Assembly (NCBI GenBank): GCA_947471745.1
Contig: CANJKZ010000172.1
Span: forward strand, 1,446,501-1,510,500
Length of the DNA: 64,000 bases
Source: Closterium sp. Naga37s-1
Lineage: Eukaryota > Streptophyta > Zygnematophyceae > Desmidiales > Closteriaceae
Direction: 5' to 3'
Of this stretch, positions 11,679 to 21,913 are shown one piece after another. Within the stretch, counting starts at the first letter, position 1; every line of letters starts with the position of its first letter. The translations under genes and the position numbers were made by a program. The notes under the pieces were generated by a model. That model was not told the origin of the DNA. It ran no database searches and worked only from the letters and a program-made list of their open reading frames with translations.

Positions 11679-11716
11679 ACACTTACACATGACACATATC
11701 AAACATTTGTTTTGAT

Positions 11717-11790
11717 ACAAAATGCTGACGGCAAGAATCAAACTGGAGAAGCTTTACCACTGTGCTAACCGAACTGGTTTCCCAAAATTC
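11717..11790 (-). other. tRNA-like (SINE-like) fragment
   Basis: The minus strand holds TTAGCACAGTGGTAAAGC, a good polymerase III box A, followed by AGTTTGATTCT, a weak box B. The distance between them is too short for a complete tRNA, so I call it a tRNA-derived relic and not a tRNA gene. Confidence 0.3.
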
Positions 11791-12198
11791 CATCTTTCCC
11801 GGATCGTCTCTACCCTAGCTTGCTCCTACTTCTCCCGCAACTCCCACTTCTCCTACGACTGCAGCAGCCATTCTATGTAAGAATCTATAGACTAACGCAC
11901 GTCCCAATGATTGCTAGTTCTTTTTAGACTTCAAGAGAATACTAGGAGCAGTCTTGTTCGTGTTCTTTCCTCTAATCTAAACCAGGAAGTTGTCAGTTAT
12001 CTAGAAGCTAAATCGTTTCTAAGGATATCGCCCATTTCGACCTATGGGGTTGATAGACCCACTCTCGATAGGGTATAATTAGCCAAGGCCCCGTAGGCTT
12101 CCACCGCCAAACCAAACACCCCCACAAAACCAGTGCGGCCCTCATAAGTCGTGTCGAGTCATGTCGAGGTCCTGAGCGGCATCGTTGCTATAAAATTG
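11791..12198. other. No feature seen
   Basis: AT-richer unique sequence between the tRNA-like fragment and copia K. No domain, repeat or splice pattern was recognised. Confidence 0.4.
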
Positions 12199-13439
12199 TC
12201 ATGGGCGTGAATCGCGGTTTCGACGTTGGTCGCGATTGGAGTAGTAGAAGGCGATTTGCTCGCGGCGCGCCACTTTTTCTTGGTTGAAGTCCATGTCTTG
12301 CTGCTCGTGCAGCAAAGTAGCGCAGATGTGCACTTCTGAGATTATGCCATGTTGGCGAAGGAGGGCTTTGCAGGGGGTCAACTGAGGTCCCAAGCCCCGA
12401 AGAACAATTGTGACGAACATGAGTTGCCGAGCTTCAGAAGCTGGTCGCGGACGCTCCGGCAGCAGTTGATGTAAGAGTTTGCCTTTTTGCCAGGTGCCAT
12501 CTTGACTTCCATGAGTTGCTGGAGCAGGCGGCTAGAGCAGACGGAGTCCTTGGGCTGGTAAGTTTTGGTGAGGTCGATCCAGGTGGCCTTGGCGTGAGCT
12601 CGGTGAGTTTTGAAGGGGCGTATGCCGAGTTGTTCGGCTGGTGCCATGTTGCGGAGAAGAATACTATACGCCATGAGGGACTCGTTGTAATACTGCGCTT
12701 TCGCGTCGTTAGTGTCACTAGTAGGGCCGGCGTAGCTTTCGTCGAAGTAGAAGATGTTTGTGCGCTTTGAAGGAGTAGTCCGAGCTCAAAGCTCCATGTA
12801 TAGAAGTCTCGCCCGTTAAACGCGGTGCTGGTGCGAATCTTGGAGATAGTCAGAAACTTGTTCTGAGCTGTGAGCATAGCTTCATCACTTGGACGGGAAG
12901 TAGTTGGAGCAGAAGATTTCGATCCGAGGTCGAAAGTGGTTGGGCTCGGTTCCTTGTTTGAATGCAAAAGCAGGGATGTGAAAAGTGTGCATGCAGCACA
13001 CCCAATCAGTTGTCAAAGCCACACATGCAGAGCTACGGTACTAGAAGTTGTGCGAAATGGAATTACATGGAAGCAGTTTACGGCATGTGAATAATAGATA
13101 CATACCGGTTCGAGCGCATCCCCAAAAGTGCTCCTGAGCAGTCAAACTGAAGGCCCAAATGGCGATGGAAAGAACCATCGAAAGTAGCATAGAAGTCAAT
13201 CTGGCATTAAAAATCAACGGAAGAAAGGGTTGCTGCGAGGTGCCCAGATTGCCACAATTCAATTGTTTGATTCCTAATTCCAGCGTGGTGATTGGTTGGA
13301 TGAGTTGCTCCAGAAGCGCATTGCTGATGGTGGTGTTGCCCGCGGAGTTCGCGGTAGGGTTGGCGGGGGCTTCAGCAGTGGGAGCCGCCTGCCCGCCGGA
13401 TCCAGCCATGTTTCGGCGGGAGCGCTTACCGGACGCCAC
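12199..13439 (-). pseudogene. Copia K gag remnant (UBN2-type), frameshifted
   Basis: The likely Gag start is MAGSGGQAAPTAEAPANPTA at about 13409, just downstream of the K primer site. Further on, KIRTSTAFNGRDFYTWSFEL marks the N-terminal copia gag region. A frameshift leads into AYSILLRNMAPAEQLGIRPF, and KATWIDLTKTYQPKDSVCSS to MEVKMAPGKKANSYINCCRS carries the UBN2 core. Further frame changes follow (VHICATLLHEQQDMDFNQEK). Zinc knuckle, protease, integrase, RT and 3' LTR are missing. It is an old 5' fragment. Confidence 0.75.
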
Positions 13440-13488
13440 CTTGAATTTGAGTTGGAATCAAAGGTGGTGATGCGAAGAATCCCGAGTG

Positions 13489-13500
13489 GCTCTCATACCA
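13489..13500 (-). other. Primer-binding site of copia K
   Basis: Minus-strand TGGTATGAGAGC, one change from TGGTATCAGAGC, directly abutting the LTR end TTGTAACA. Confidence 0.75.
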
Positions 13501-13748
13501 TGTTACAATCTGAAGATGAACTTGTAGGATCGTATCAGGTTGATCGCACGTAGTGTAGCAGCGGAAGGTTTGCTAGTGATTGTCGGGTACAGACCCTGTC
13601 AGAAGAAAGAGATTCGAATCTCGACAGAAGTGACTAATACAATGCGGTACAAGGGTTTATATAGGAATACGTGGAATACGAAAGGTCCTAGCTGGCCAAG
13701 TACTCTGAGGGGGTACATTCCCCTTATGGCTAATTTAGATCGAGAAAC
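13501..13748 (-). repeat. Copia K 5' LTR, downstream half (split by D)
   Basis: The K LTR ends at 13501 (minus strand ...GATTGTAACA). It contains a TATA-like CCTATATAAACCC (13655-13667, minus). It is cut at GAAAC by element D and resumes at 22975. Joined length is about 439 bp. Confidence 0.7.
13655..13667 (-). promoter_or_regulatory. TATA-like box in the K LTR
   Basis: Minus strand CCTATATAAACCC, about 155 bp upstream of the LTR end. This suits the U3/R boundary of an LTR promoter. Confidence 0.4.
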
Positions 13749-13888
13749 TGTCAGAATGAGAGAAGAAGGTTTAGAACAAGAAAGAGGGGGTTCACTAGCA
13801 GCAGTTGGGATACAAATAGCAAACCCTAACTGGGTTGTACTCGCTATAGAGCACCCCACTGCAGGCTAGATAATATAACATTCTGACA
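13749..13888 (-). repeat. D 3' LTR
   Basis: 140 bp, TGTCAGAAT...ATTCTGACA. The nearly identical partner is at 22830-22969. Confidence 0.9.
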
Positions 13889-14465
13889 CACCCCCATAGC
13901 CAAAGTGGGGTGTAATCAGCACAGCGAGCAGGCATAGCAGTAGTTCACAATTATAAGTAAAGCTAGAGGCTATCACAGAGGGCAAGTGAGGAGGAGGAGT
14001 GACTGTGAGGGGAGAGAAGATGGGAGGCGACGACTGAAGCTGCAGACACACGGGCACCAGGAGCACCGGCTGGCACAGTGGCTACCGAGAGCACGACGGC
14101 TCCGGACTACAGGAGTAACAGGCTCTGCGGCTACGACGAGCGGCAGGAGCAACGGACCCACGGGCGACTGGCGCAGCAGGCTCACTGGGCTATCGAGAGC
14201 TCGACGGCACCGGACTACTGGCGCTGCTGGCGACACGACGGCTGCCTCCACACAACCTCCTCCAACTGTCCCACACCCCCCCCACACACCCCCTGCCGCA
14301 CCCCTAGCTCCACTCCCACGTCACCCCCCTAGCTCCACTCCCCGCGGCTCCCACACCTCCACCCCCCTCAGCAGCAGCTGCAGCAGTGGGAGACGAAAAA
14401 GGAGGAGGGGAAAGGGAAGGGGAGCACCCACACCTCGCACCCCCATGCTCGCCACCCCACACCCC
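13889..14465 (-). other. D interior, 3' part: PPT hairpin and degenerate repeats
   Basis: It starts with the polypurine tract (minus ATGGGGGTG) in a CACCCC/GGGGTG hairpin (13889-13912). The rest (14060-14230) is a loose repeat of CGAGAGCACGACGGCTCCGG-like units followed by C-rich DNA. No protein domain is recognised. Confidence 0.6.
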
Positions 14466-14594
14466 TGTGAATCAAGAAAACAGGAATGAAATGACTAAGT
14501 GAAAGTTGGGTACAAAAGGCAAACCCTAGGCAACTGTACCCCATATGTGCTACCCCACTATAGCCTACAGTAGCTATGTCATATAACTCTGACA
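14466..14594 (-). repeat. E 3' LTR
   Basis: 129 bp, apparently identical to 21914-22042. Confidence 0.93.
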
Positions 14595-14718
14595 CACCCC
14601 CATAGGCAAAGTGGGGGAGAACAAGGGGTCACAAGACCAGTCAAGCAAAGCAAAGCAAGCTCAGGGTGGATCACAAAGTCACCACACATTCCGAGCACAA
14701 GTTCAAGGCCACAAGGCC
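14595..14718 (-). other. E 3' cis-element: PPT hairpin plus three TTGTG hairpins
   Basis: Read in the sense (minus) direction: GGCC-TTGT-GGCC (14707-14718), a GTGG/CCAC stem around TGACTTTGTGAT (14666-14685), GGTC-TTGT-GACC (14627-14638), then CCCCC/GGGGG with the polypurine tract in its 3' arm (14595-14617). The same order recurs in F, G and Q, and without the first hairpin in H. The translated frames do not stay open in all copies, so conservation is at nucleotide level. An RNA role in reverse transcription, packaging or 3' end formation is an inference. Confidence 0.6.
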
Positions 14719-14801
14719 AGTTCACATGCAGGATTACACATATATATAAGGCTAGACAAGCAAGAGCAGGAGTATATATATATGCAACAGTACAAACAAG
14801 G

Positions 14802-17800
14802 TCAAGAGGTGAGCAAGTGAGGCAAGGTAGGTACAAGACCCAGCTGAGTACAGAAGCGCTGATGATCACAAGGCGCAAGTGCCTTGGTGAAGATATCAGC
14901 AGTGTTGGCCTCAGAGGCCACGTACGCAAGTCGCAGCTGACCACGCTGCTGTAGCTCACGAGCAAGGAAGTAGCGAAGAGCAATGTGCTTCGTTCTGTGC
15001 TCCAGTCTCTGCTCTCGACACAAGGCCAGCATGGCCTTGTTGTCTACGTAGAGCACTGGAGGAGAACGAGGCGGCTCTCCGAGGTCAGTCAGTAGGTAGG
15101 TGAGCCAGCGAAGCTCCTGTGCAGCCATGGCCCCGGCGTAGATCTCAGCCTCACAACTGGAGCCGAGAACAGAAGACGAGCGAGTAGCCCGCCACGAAAC
15201 AGAGCCGGAACCAAGGCTGAAGGTGTAACCCTGTGACGACCGCTGCGTAGCCTGGTCGTCAGCCCAAGAAGCGTCTGCGTGTCCAGTGAGGACCACTGGA
15301 CTCTGCCCTCCAAGCACAAGCCCCATGCCCGACGTACTGCACAAGTAGCGCAACACCCTCTTCGCTGCAGCCATGTGCTCCGGTCTGTGTCTCCCAGGAG
15401 CAACATAGCGTGCAAGAATGCTAAGAGAGTATGCAAGGTCAGGTCGTGTGCAGGTCATCAGGTACATGAGGCAGCCAACAAGCTCTGGGTACGGGCCACT
15501 CGACTCTACGGACTCGTCCGAAGGCAGAGCTGAGAGCGAGTGGCGAGTAGGCAGAGGAGTGGCCTGAGGCGAGGAGTACGTGAAGCCGAAGCGCTGAAGG
15601 ACCTGCTGCACCATGTGTGACTGAGTCAGGGTAATGGTGCGGCGTGCTCTGTCCCGGGTGATCTGCAAGCCAAGGTAGCTGCGCAGTTCACCCAGGTCTG
15701 TGCACGTGTGTCTCTTCTGCAGCTCGGACTTCACGTGGGCGAGTCCAGCAGTGTCAGCTGTGGCAAAGACCAAGTCGTCGACGTACACGAGGATGTAGAA
15801 CGGCTGCAAAGAAGTGTCGGTGCGCAGAAACAGCGACGGGTCGGCAGTAGAGGGAGCAAACCCAAGAGCCGCAAGTGTAGTCCTCAGTGTGTCGTGCCAC
15901 TCACGCGGTGCCTGGCGGAGACCGTAGACTGGCCGCCGGAGGCTCCACTGGGTGCCAGGAGGAAAAGACCCAGTGAAGCCAGGTGGGCGACGCAGCCAGA
16001 TCTCCTCGTGCAGGCTGCCCTGCAAGAAAGCAGTGCTGAAGTCAAGAGAGTGCAGCTCGTAGTCGCGGTGAGCAGCTATGTGCAGCAGTACCCGAAGAGT
16101 GGTCATCTTCGGGGTGGGAGAGAAGGTCTGAAAGTAGTCAACTCCCTGCCGCTGACTGAAGCCACGAGCCACGTAACGCGCCTTGAAGACAGGCAGAGAA
16201 CCCGGCGGCCGCTTCACCCTGAAAATCCACATGCCACTGACGATGTTCGCCCCAGGCGGGGGAACCTCGTCAACGTAGGTGCCTGTGGACTTCCAGGAAG
16301 CCATCTCTGCGTCCATAGCTGCCTGCCACTGAGAGGAGTAGGGACCCTCTATCGCCTCCGCGTAAGAGCGCGGAGTCGGGATGTCAAGTGCATCCGGGTC
16401 TCCCTCAGGGGTAAGCAGTACGGACACGAGATGAGGTGAAGCAGCAGCCAAACACTGGAACTCCTCCTGCCTGTCCTCAAGGACGTCCGTGCCAAGGGCA
16501 CACTCACCCCCGACGGACGGAGGACAGACAGACTCAGACTCAGCAACAAGACAAGCAGCGTAGTCTAGACGACAGCGAGCAGCAAAGTCGACGAGCTCAG
16601 TAACTAGGGCAGACGCAGCAGTGGACTCAAAGGAAGGGTCAGTGACAACAGTAGCAAGGAGACGCGTGACAGTAGGACTGGCAGCACGAAGAGAGTCCGA
16701 CTCCGGGTCAGGAAGAGCAGGAAGAGAGGACTCAGGAGGAGAAGGCAAAGGGGCACGCAGAGGAGCAGTGGACGGACGCAGAGACATCCGGTGCGTGCCA
16801 GGGACAGGAGGAGGACGCTGACGCGAACCACGAGCACTAGTGCGAGCAGCACGGACAGGCGACGCAGGGCGAGACGCAGGCTCACGACGCTCAGCAAGAC
16901 CTCCAGTAGGACCAGTGTAGGGAGAAGGAGCGGGCAGTGGGGAGGCCGGCTGTAACTGTAACTGTGACGGGACAGGCTGTGGACACGCTAAGGGAGGAGG
17001 AGGACCAGTAGAAGGCGGGAGACCAAGAACCTGCTGAAGGAGCGGAACGAAGTACGGCCGAGGCCGCGCGGCGACTCCAGACACAGCAGGGACAGCACCA
17101 GTACCCCCAGCGGCAGCACCAGCGCCAGCAGCACCTCCAGCTCCAGTACCTCCAGCAGCACCAGTAGCACCCCCAGCAGGACCGCCTCCAGGACCGACAG
17201 CAGTAGCCTCAGCGCCAACACCCTCAGCAGCTCCAGCTCCAGTCGTACCCGCAGGCCCAGCAGCTCCAGTACTCCCAGTACGAGCACCTCCGGGACCCGC
17301 GGCACCAGCACCCTCAGCAGCCGAAGAACCTCCAGCTCCAGCAGCACGCCTCCAGCGCCGGGCAAACCACTCGCGCAGCTCCTGTGGAGAGAGTGGCTCC
17401 CGCCGAGACGAAGCACCCGGAGAACCTCCAGGCTCAGCACCGCCAGACGCCACACGAGCAGGCCCAGCTCCCTCAGGCTCCGCACCCCCAGGCTCAGCAC
17501 CTCCAGGCGTAGCACCCCCAGGCGTAGCACTCCCAGGCTCAGCACCCCCAGGCTCAGCACCCCCAGTAGTAGCACCCCCAGGCTCAGCACCCTCAGGCTC
17601 AGCACCCCCAGTAGTAGCACCCTCAGGCTCAGCACCCCCAGGCGTAGCACCCACACGCTCAGCACCCCCAGAGTCAGCACCCCCAGGCTCAGCACCCTCA
17701 GCAGCACCAGAGTCACCAGTAACCTCGACAGGCTCGACTGCGTCTACCTGGGACACACCTGAAGGGGCAGGACCCTGAGGGGGGAGGGGGTCTACCGGGG

Positions 17801-20762
17801 GGGGACCTGGGACAAGGAAGAGCGGTGGCGGGGGGAGGGACGGAGTGCGGTAGGGGAAGAGGCGGTAGTAGGGGACCGACTCGTCAAACGTGACGTCCTG
17901 GGAGGACAGGACACGGCGAGAGGTGGGGTGGTAGAACTGCCACCCTGGCGCGTCAGGGGGGAAGCCAAGGAAGACGCAAGGAGCAGCACGAGGGGACAGC
18001 TTGTCCGCAGACAAGTCGCGGACAAACGCCCGAGATCCCCAGACACGGAACGCAGACGCATCGCCAACCTTCCCCGTCCACAGCAAAGCTGGGGAGGTCT
18101 CCGGCATGGAGACCCTGGGGTGAAGGTTGATCTGATGCGCCGCGTACCGAACCGCAAACGGCCACAGAAAATGGGGGGCAGCCGCATGCATCATGGACGT
18201 ACGGGCGACGTCCATGACCATGCCAATGCGGCGCTCAGCAATCCTATTTTGCTGTGGAGAGTCCGGAAGCGTGAAGGTCTGGCGGATGCCTCGTGCACGA
18301 CAGTAGGCTCGCAGAAGGCCAGAGGAGAACTCTCCACCTCTGTCAGATTGCAGACGCTGAACAGGAAAGTCCGAGCCGAAGCTCTGCCTGAGCTGGAGAC
18401 GAGCTGCGCGGATCCAGTCGATCAACACCTCAGTGACATCACCCTTGCTGCGCAAGGGGAAGACTGTGGTGTAACGCGAGTAGTCGTCAACCACCAGCAG
18501 GAAGTAGCGCTCGTGACCCTGTCCACGGACGCGGGCCGGGCCCCACACGTCCATGTGAAGCGTCTGCAGCGGGGCCTCTGTCGGAGGAAACTGGGAGGAG
18601 TGAGGGGCAGCCCGCTGCCGCCCCTCGACACAGGGGACGCAGGTAGGGCCAGGCCCCGGAGGAAGGGGAGGGAGGGACCGGGGAAGACCAGAGACAAGGA
18701 CACGGGAGGCCATGCTTCGGAGACGAAGCAGGGAGGGGTGACCAAGGCGGTGGTGCCAGAGGAGAGTCTCGTGAGACAGGAGGCGACACGAACAGGGGGC
18801 AGACTCAGGACCAAACCTGGACGCTGCAGCAAACACCTGACCCGACGCAGCTACCTGACCAGACGCAGTGACTGGAGGAGACGCAGTGGTCAGGGTGTAC
18901 AGGCTCGACCCCGGCCGACGGGTAAACGTGGCCAGGTGTCGGCCTGTCCGAGCGTCCGTGCAGTGGGTCACCCGCCGACTCGCAGGAGTGAACTGGTGAA
19001 CCCCCGCATCCTGTAGGTCAGCACCACTCACCAAGTTCGTAGAGAACGAGGGAAGGTAAAGACCAGACAGGGTGCCAGAGGGGGCCGCCAGACACGGGAG
19101 GACAGTGGAGAAGTGAGCAAGGACAGGACCCCCAGAGGGGTCTGCCAGAGAGACTGCAACTGGCCGGCTAAGCGGCGTGAGTGTGGTGCGGTCTCGAAAG
19201 AAGGAGCGAGAAGCCCCCGAGTCAAGGGTGAAGGTGTGGGAGGCCGAAGCCGACGCAGAACCTGAGAGAGCAGACTCACCAGCACCTGAGGGAGCAGACG
19301 CACCTAGAGCAGCAGCCTCGCTAGCACCTAGAGCAGCAGCCTCACCAGTACCTAGAGCAGCAGTCTCAATGCCCGGGTCGGGCGGAAAACACCGGTAACA
19401 GTCACCCTCATCACTAATAGTCACAGTATACATGGCAGCAAGAATAGCATCAAAGTCAAGGTCAAAGACAGCCACACCCGCCCTAGACAGCTCACCCCAG
19501 CGGGGGATCTCAGTGGCCTCAGGGAACTGGTGACGCCAAGCGTCCGTCAGGCGGCCAAAGCAGCGCTGGGTGGAGTGCGCACCCCCGCACTGCTCACCCG
19601 CGCGGTCGCCGGTGCGGAGGACGTAGGTGCACGGACCAGTACCCCCACCCCTCTGGCGTGCAGTGTACCACTCACGGAGCTGCTGAGGGGAGGGGATGTC
19701 ACGAGTGCGCTGCTGGTGCTGCTGCTGCTGCTGGCGCTGACCACCACCGGAGCCGACCCTCTGCGCAGCGCCACCCCGACCAGCTCCACCTCCTCCGCCG
19801 CCTCCTCCTCCACCGCCGCCACCTCCGCTCCCTCCGCCACTGCCGCTGCCGCCTCCGCCTCCACTGCCGCCACCGACACCTCCACCCCCGCCACCACCCC
19901 CACCGCCACCCCCACCTCCTCCACCGCCTCCACTGCCGCCTCCACCGCCCCCGCTAGCTCCTCCAGCGCCCCTGCCCCCCTTGCCCTTGCCAGGGCGGCG
20001 TCTCCCGCTAGGGGTAGACGCCGCACCGACCGACTCAAGCCCAACGAGGTCGGCCGCAGCAGCAGAGGCAACAGAGGGCAAAAGGGGGGAGGGGGAACAC
20101 CCCTCAAAGATGGGGGTGCGAGGGTCACCACGAGAGGCTCCTACAGCTACTATGCTCTTCTCTGCTGCTAGGAGGGACTTCTCGAGGAGGTCAACGGTGA
20201 GAGTGGTGGGGCAAACTGAGAGGAAGTGGTCCCTGACTACGCGAAGGGAGTCAGGGAGCCGGGTGACTATGTAGTAGAGGGTGATGTACATGGGGGGGGG
20301 GTTCTTGGCGCAGAACTCAGCAGGAAGCGCAGCGCGGTAGCGAGTGTCACTAGTGCGTAGGTGCGTAATGAGGTCAGCGACTGTGGGAAAGGCAGCAAGG
20401 TCAGGGAAGAGGTACGGTAGCATGAGGCGACTCAGTGCAGCAGTGTCAGGGGAGGAGTAGCGTGCAACTACAGCGTCGTACAAGGTCTGAGCACTCTTGT
20501 ACTGGCTAAAGTGCGCACGCTCAGAGGTAGGCAGGTGGCGACGCACAGCAAGACGTGCAGCAGCATCGCACGTGGCCCACTGGGAGCGAACAGTTGCGTC
20601 AGCATCAGTGGCGGGGGCAGGAGAGGCACCAGAAGTGAGGTCAAAGAGGGAGAGGCCGTCTGCCCTATCGCACTGTAAGAAAAGCTGCAGGTCATCTATC
20701 CAGACGTCAAAGTCAATGGCCCGACCCTCAGCGTCAAAAGCGAGGACACTAGGGGTAGCCAT
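14802..20762 (-). CDS. E gag-pol polyprotein, 1,986 residues, intact
   Basis: The complete copia order in one frame. Gag with UBN2-type core (1-210). Poly-Gly tract (270-330). Unusual zinc knuckle C379-x13-C393-x3-H397-x4-C402. Protease FTLDSGAS (DSGA at 515-518). Pre-integrase HHRLGHPS (about 671-678). Integrase with D739 (HMDVWGP), D808 (SDRGGEF) and E844 (NRIAER), an exact D-x35-E. Post-integrase FLGFPPDAPGWQFYHP, a Pro/Gly/Ala-rich spacer with GGAEP repeats (about 1010-1400), RT with YVDD (1660-1663), and RNase H with GHADASW, CEAEIYA and YVDNKAM motifs ending near the stop. The start at 20762 (MATPSVLAFDAEGRAIDF) fits the family. Integrase has NRIAER where NGIAER or NGVAER is usual; activity is untested. 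Confidence 0.95.
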   Translation of the reverse strand: MATPSVLAFDAEGRAIDFDVWIDDLQLFLQCDRADGLSLFDLTSGASPAPATDADATVRSQWATCDAAARLAVRRHLPTSERAHFSQYKSAQTLYDAVVARYSSPDTAALSRLMLPYLFPDLAAFPTVADLITHLRTSDTRYRAALPAEFCAKNPPPMYITLYYIVTRLPDSLRVVRDHFLSVCPTTLTVDLLEKSLLAAEKSIVAVGASRGDPRTPIFEGCSPSPLLPSVASAAAADLVGLESVGAASTPSGRRRPGKGKGGRGAGGASGGGGGGSGGGGGGGGGGGGGGGGGGVGGGSGGGGGSGSGGGSGGGGGGGGGGGGGGAGRGGAAQRVGSGGGQRQQQQQHQQRTRDIPSPQQLREWYTARQRGGGTGPCTYVLRTGDRAGEQCGGAHSTQRCFGRLTDAWRHQFPEATEIPRWGELSRAGVAVFDLDFDAILAAMYTVTISDEGDCYRCFPPDPGIETAALGTGEAAALGASEAAALGASAPSGAGESALSGSASASASHTFTLDSGASRSFFRDRTTLTPLSRPVAVSLADPSGGPVLAHFSTVLPCLAAPSGTLSGLYLPSFSTNLVSGADLQDAGVHQFTPASRRVTHCTDARTGRHLATFTRRPGSSLYTLTTASPPVTASGQVAASGQVFAAASRFGPESAPCSCRLLSHETLLWHHRLGHPSLLRLRSMASRVLVSGLPRSLPPLPPGPGPTCVPCVEGRQRAAPHSSQFPPTEAPLQTLHMDVWGPARVRGQGHERYFLLVVDDYSRYTTVFPLRSKGDVTEVLIDWIRAARLQLRQSFGSDFPVQRLQSDRGGEFSSGLLRAYCRARGIRQTFTLPDSPQQNRIAERRIGMVMDVARTSMMHAAAPHFLWPFAVRYAAHQINLHPRVSMPETSPALLWTGKVGDASAFRVWGSRAFVRDLSADKLSPRAAPCVFLGFPPDAPGWQFYHPTSRRVLSSQDVTFDESVPYYRLFPYRTPSLPPPPLFLVPGPPPVDPLPPQGPAPSGVSQVDAVEPVEVTGDSGAAEGAEPGGADSGGAERVGATPGGAEPEGATTGGAEPEGAEPGGATTGGAEPGGAEPGSATPGGATPGGAEPGGAEPEGAGPARVASGGAEPGGSPGASSRREPLSPQELREWFARRWRRAAGAGGSSAAEGAGAAGPGGARTGSTGAAGPAGTTGAGAAEGVGAEATAVGPGGGPAGGATGAAGGTGAGGAAGAGAAAGGTGAVPAVSGVAARPRPYFVPLLQQVLGLPPSTGPPPPLACPQPVPSQLQLQPASPLPAPSPYTGPTGGLAERREPASRPASPVRAARTSARGSRQRPPPVPGTHRMSLRPSTAPLRAPLPSPPESSLPALPDPESDSLRAASPTVTRLLATVVTDPSFESTAASALVTELVDFAARCRLDYAACLVAESESVCPPSVGGECALGTDVLEDRQEEFQCLAAASPHLVSVLLTPEGDPDALDIPTPRSYAEAIEGPYSSQWQAAMDAEMASWKSTGTYVDEVPPPGANIVSGMWIFRVKRPPGSLPVFKARYVARGFSQRQGVDYFQTFSPTPKMTTLRVLLHIAAHRDYELHSLDFSTAFLQGSLHEEIWLRRPPGFTGSFPPGTQWSLRRPVYGLRQAPREWHDTLRTTLAALGFAPSTADPSLFLRTDTSLQPFYILVYVDDLVFATADTAGLAHVKSELQKRHTCTDLGELRSYLGLQITRDRARRTITLTQSHMVQQVLQRFGFTYSSPQATPLPTRHSLSALPSDESVESSGPYPELVGCLMYLMTCTRPDLAYSLSILARYVAPGRHRPEHMAAAKRVLRYLCSTSGMGLVLGGQSPVVLTGHADASWADDQATQRSSQGYTFSLGSGSVSWRATRSSSVLGSSCEAEIYAGAMAAQELRWLTYLLTDLGEPPRSPPVLYVDNKAMLALCREQRLEHRTKHIALRYFLARELQQRGQLRLAYVASEANTADIFTKALAPCDHQRFCTQLGLVPTLPHLLTS
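17441..17706 (-). repeat. 15-bp coding minisatellite in the E integrase-RT spacer
   Basis: Tandem 15-bp units (plus strand GGCTCAGCACCCCCA and variants) encode GGAEP/GGATP/EGAEP pentapeptides. Copia A has the same kind of array at 47390-47600. Confidence 0.85.
19740..19975 (-). repeat. Poly-glycine-encoding simple repeat in E gag
   Basis: A (GGC/GGT/GGA)n tract on the coding strand gives long Gly runs broken by Ser, Val or Ala, between the gag core and zinc knuckle. Copia A has an equivalent at 45241-45440. Confidence 0.9.
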
Positions 20763-21900
20763 GACAGTAGTAGACTAGCAGCGCAAACAGTGGGGTGAGG
20801 GCAGTGCTGTGAGAGAGGCGCTGCTCTTACCGGACAGGGCGGCTCGGGCGGCTCGGTTGCAGGGCGGCTCGGCGACTCGGCTGCTGGGCGGCTCGGCTGC
20901 TGGGCGGCTCGGCGGCTGGGCGGCTCAGCGGCTCGGCTGCTGGGCGGCTCGGCGGCTCTGCTGCTGGGCGGCTCGGCTGCTGGGCGGCTCGGCGGCTCGG
21001 CTGCTGGGCGGCTCGGTGGCTCAGCTGCTGGGCGGCTAGGCTGCTGGGCGGCTCGGCGGGGCCGCTGAGAGGGCGGCGTCCGGGGCCGCTGGGAGGAGGC
21101 GGCGGGGCCGCTGAGAGGAGGCGGCGTGGCCGGAAAGGTAGGTGGCGGGGCCGCGTCAGGGGCCGCGACAGGGGCCGCGTCAGGGGCCGCGTCAGGGGCC
21201 GCGGCAGGGGCCGCGTCAGGGGCCGCGGCAGGGCCGCGTCAGGGCGCCGCGTCAGGGGCCGCGTCAGGGCGCCGCCAGGGGCCGCGGTACGGGCCGCGTC
21301 AGGGCCGCGTCAGGGCCGCGGCAGAGCCGCGTCAGGGCCGCGTCAGGGGCCGCTTCAGGGCCGCGGCAGGGGCCGCAGCAGGCCGCGTCAGGGCCGCGTC
21401 AGGGGCCGCGGCAGGGCCGCGTCAGGGCCGCGGCAGGGGCCGCGTCAGGGCGCCGCATCAGGGGCCGCGTCAGGGCGCCGCCAGGGGCCGCGGCAGGGCC
21501 GCGTCAGGGCCGCGTCAGGGCCGCGGCAGAGCCGTGTCAGGGCCGCGTCAGGGGCCGCTTCAGGGCCGCGGCAGGGGCCGCGGCAGGCCGCGTCAGGGCC
21601 GCGTCAGGGGCCACGGCAGGGCCGCGTCAGGGCGCTGCCAGGGGCCGCGTCAGGCCGCGTCAGGGCGCCACCAGGGGGCGCGTCAGGGGCCGCGATAGGG
21701 CGCCGGCAGGGGCCTCGTCAGGGCGCCGCCAGGGGCCGCATAGGGGGCGCGTGGGAGGCGGCGTAGGGGCCGCGTAGGGGCAGCGTAGGGGCCGCTAAAA
21801 AAAAAAAAAATTTGGGCAGGGCGCAATGTGCGCGGGCAGCTAAAAAAAAAAAAATTTCTTATGGTGGGCCCTTAGGAAGGAACGGTCCCATGTAGGAACC
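20763..21900 (-). repeat. E 5' leader: two GC-rich minisatellites
   Basis: 20835-21060 is a repeat of GGCGGCTCGGCTGCTG-type units. 21140-21780 repeats GGCCGCGTCAGG and GGCCGCGGCAGG units (12-24 bp). Two A14/A13 runs (21797 and 21842 region) separate it from the PBS. The sense RNA is very C-rich. Arg/Gly/Ala-rich frames on the plus strand are by-products. Confidence 0.9.
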
Positions 21901-21913
21901 CGCTCTGATACCA
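21901..21913 (-). other. Primer-binding site of E
   Basis: Minus strand TGGTATCAGAGC next to the LTR end, complementary to the 3' end of initiator tRNA-Met. Confidence 0.9.

Noticed and set aside
16604-18832. Antisense frames over E pol
   Set aside because: They are shadows of the intact gag-pol frame, with Leu/Val-rich or Pro-rich biased composition.
21126-21777. Arg/Gly/Ala-rich plus-strand frames resembling RGG proteins
   Set aside because: They are antisense to the E leader and produced by the GGCCGCGTCAGG repeat; other frames are equally open.
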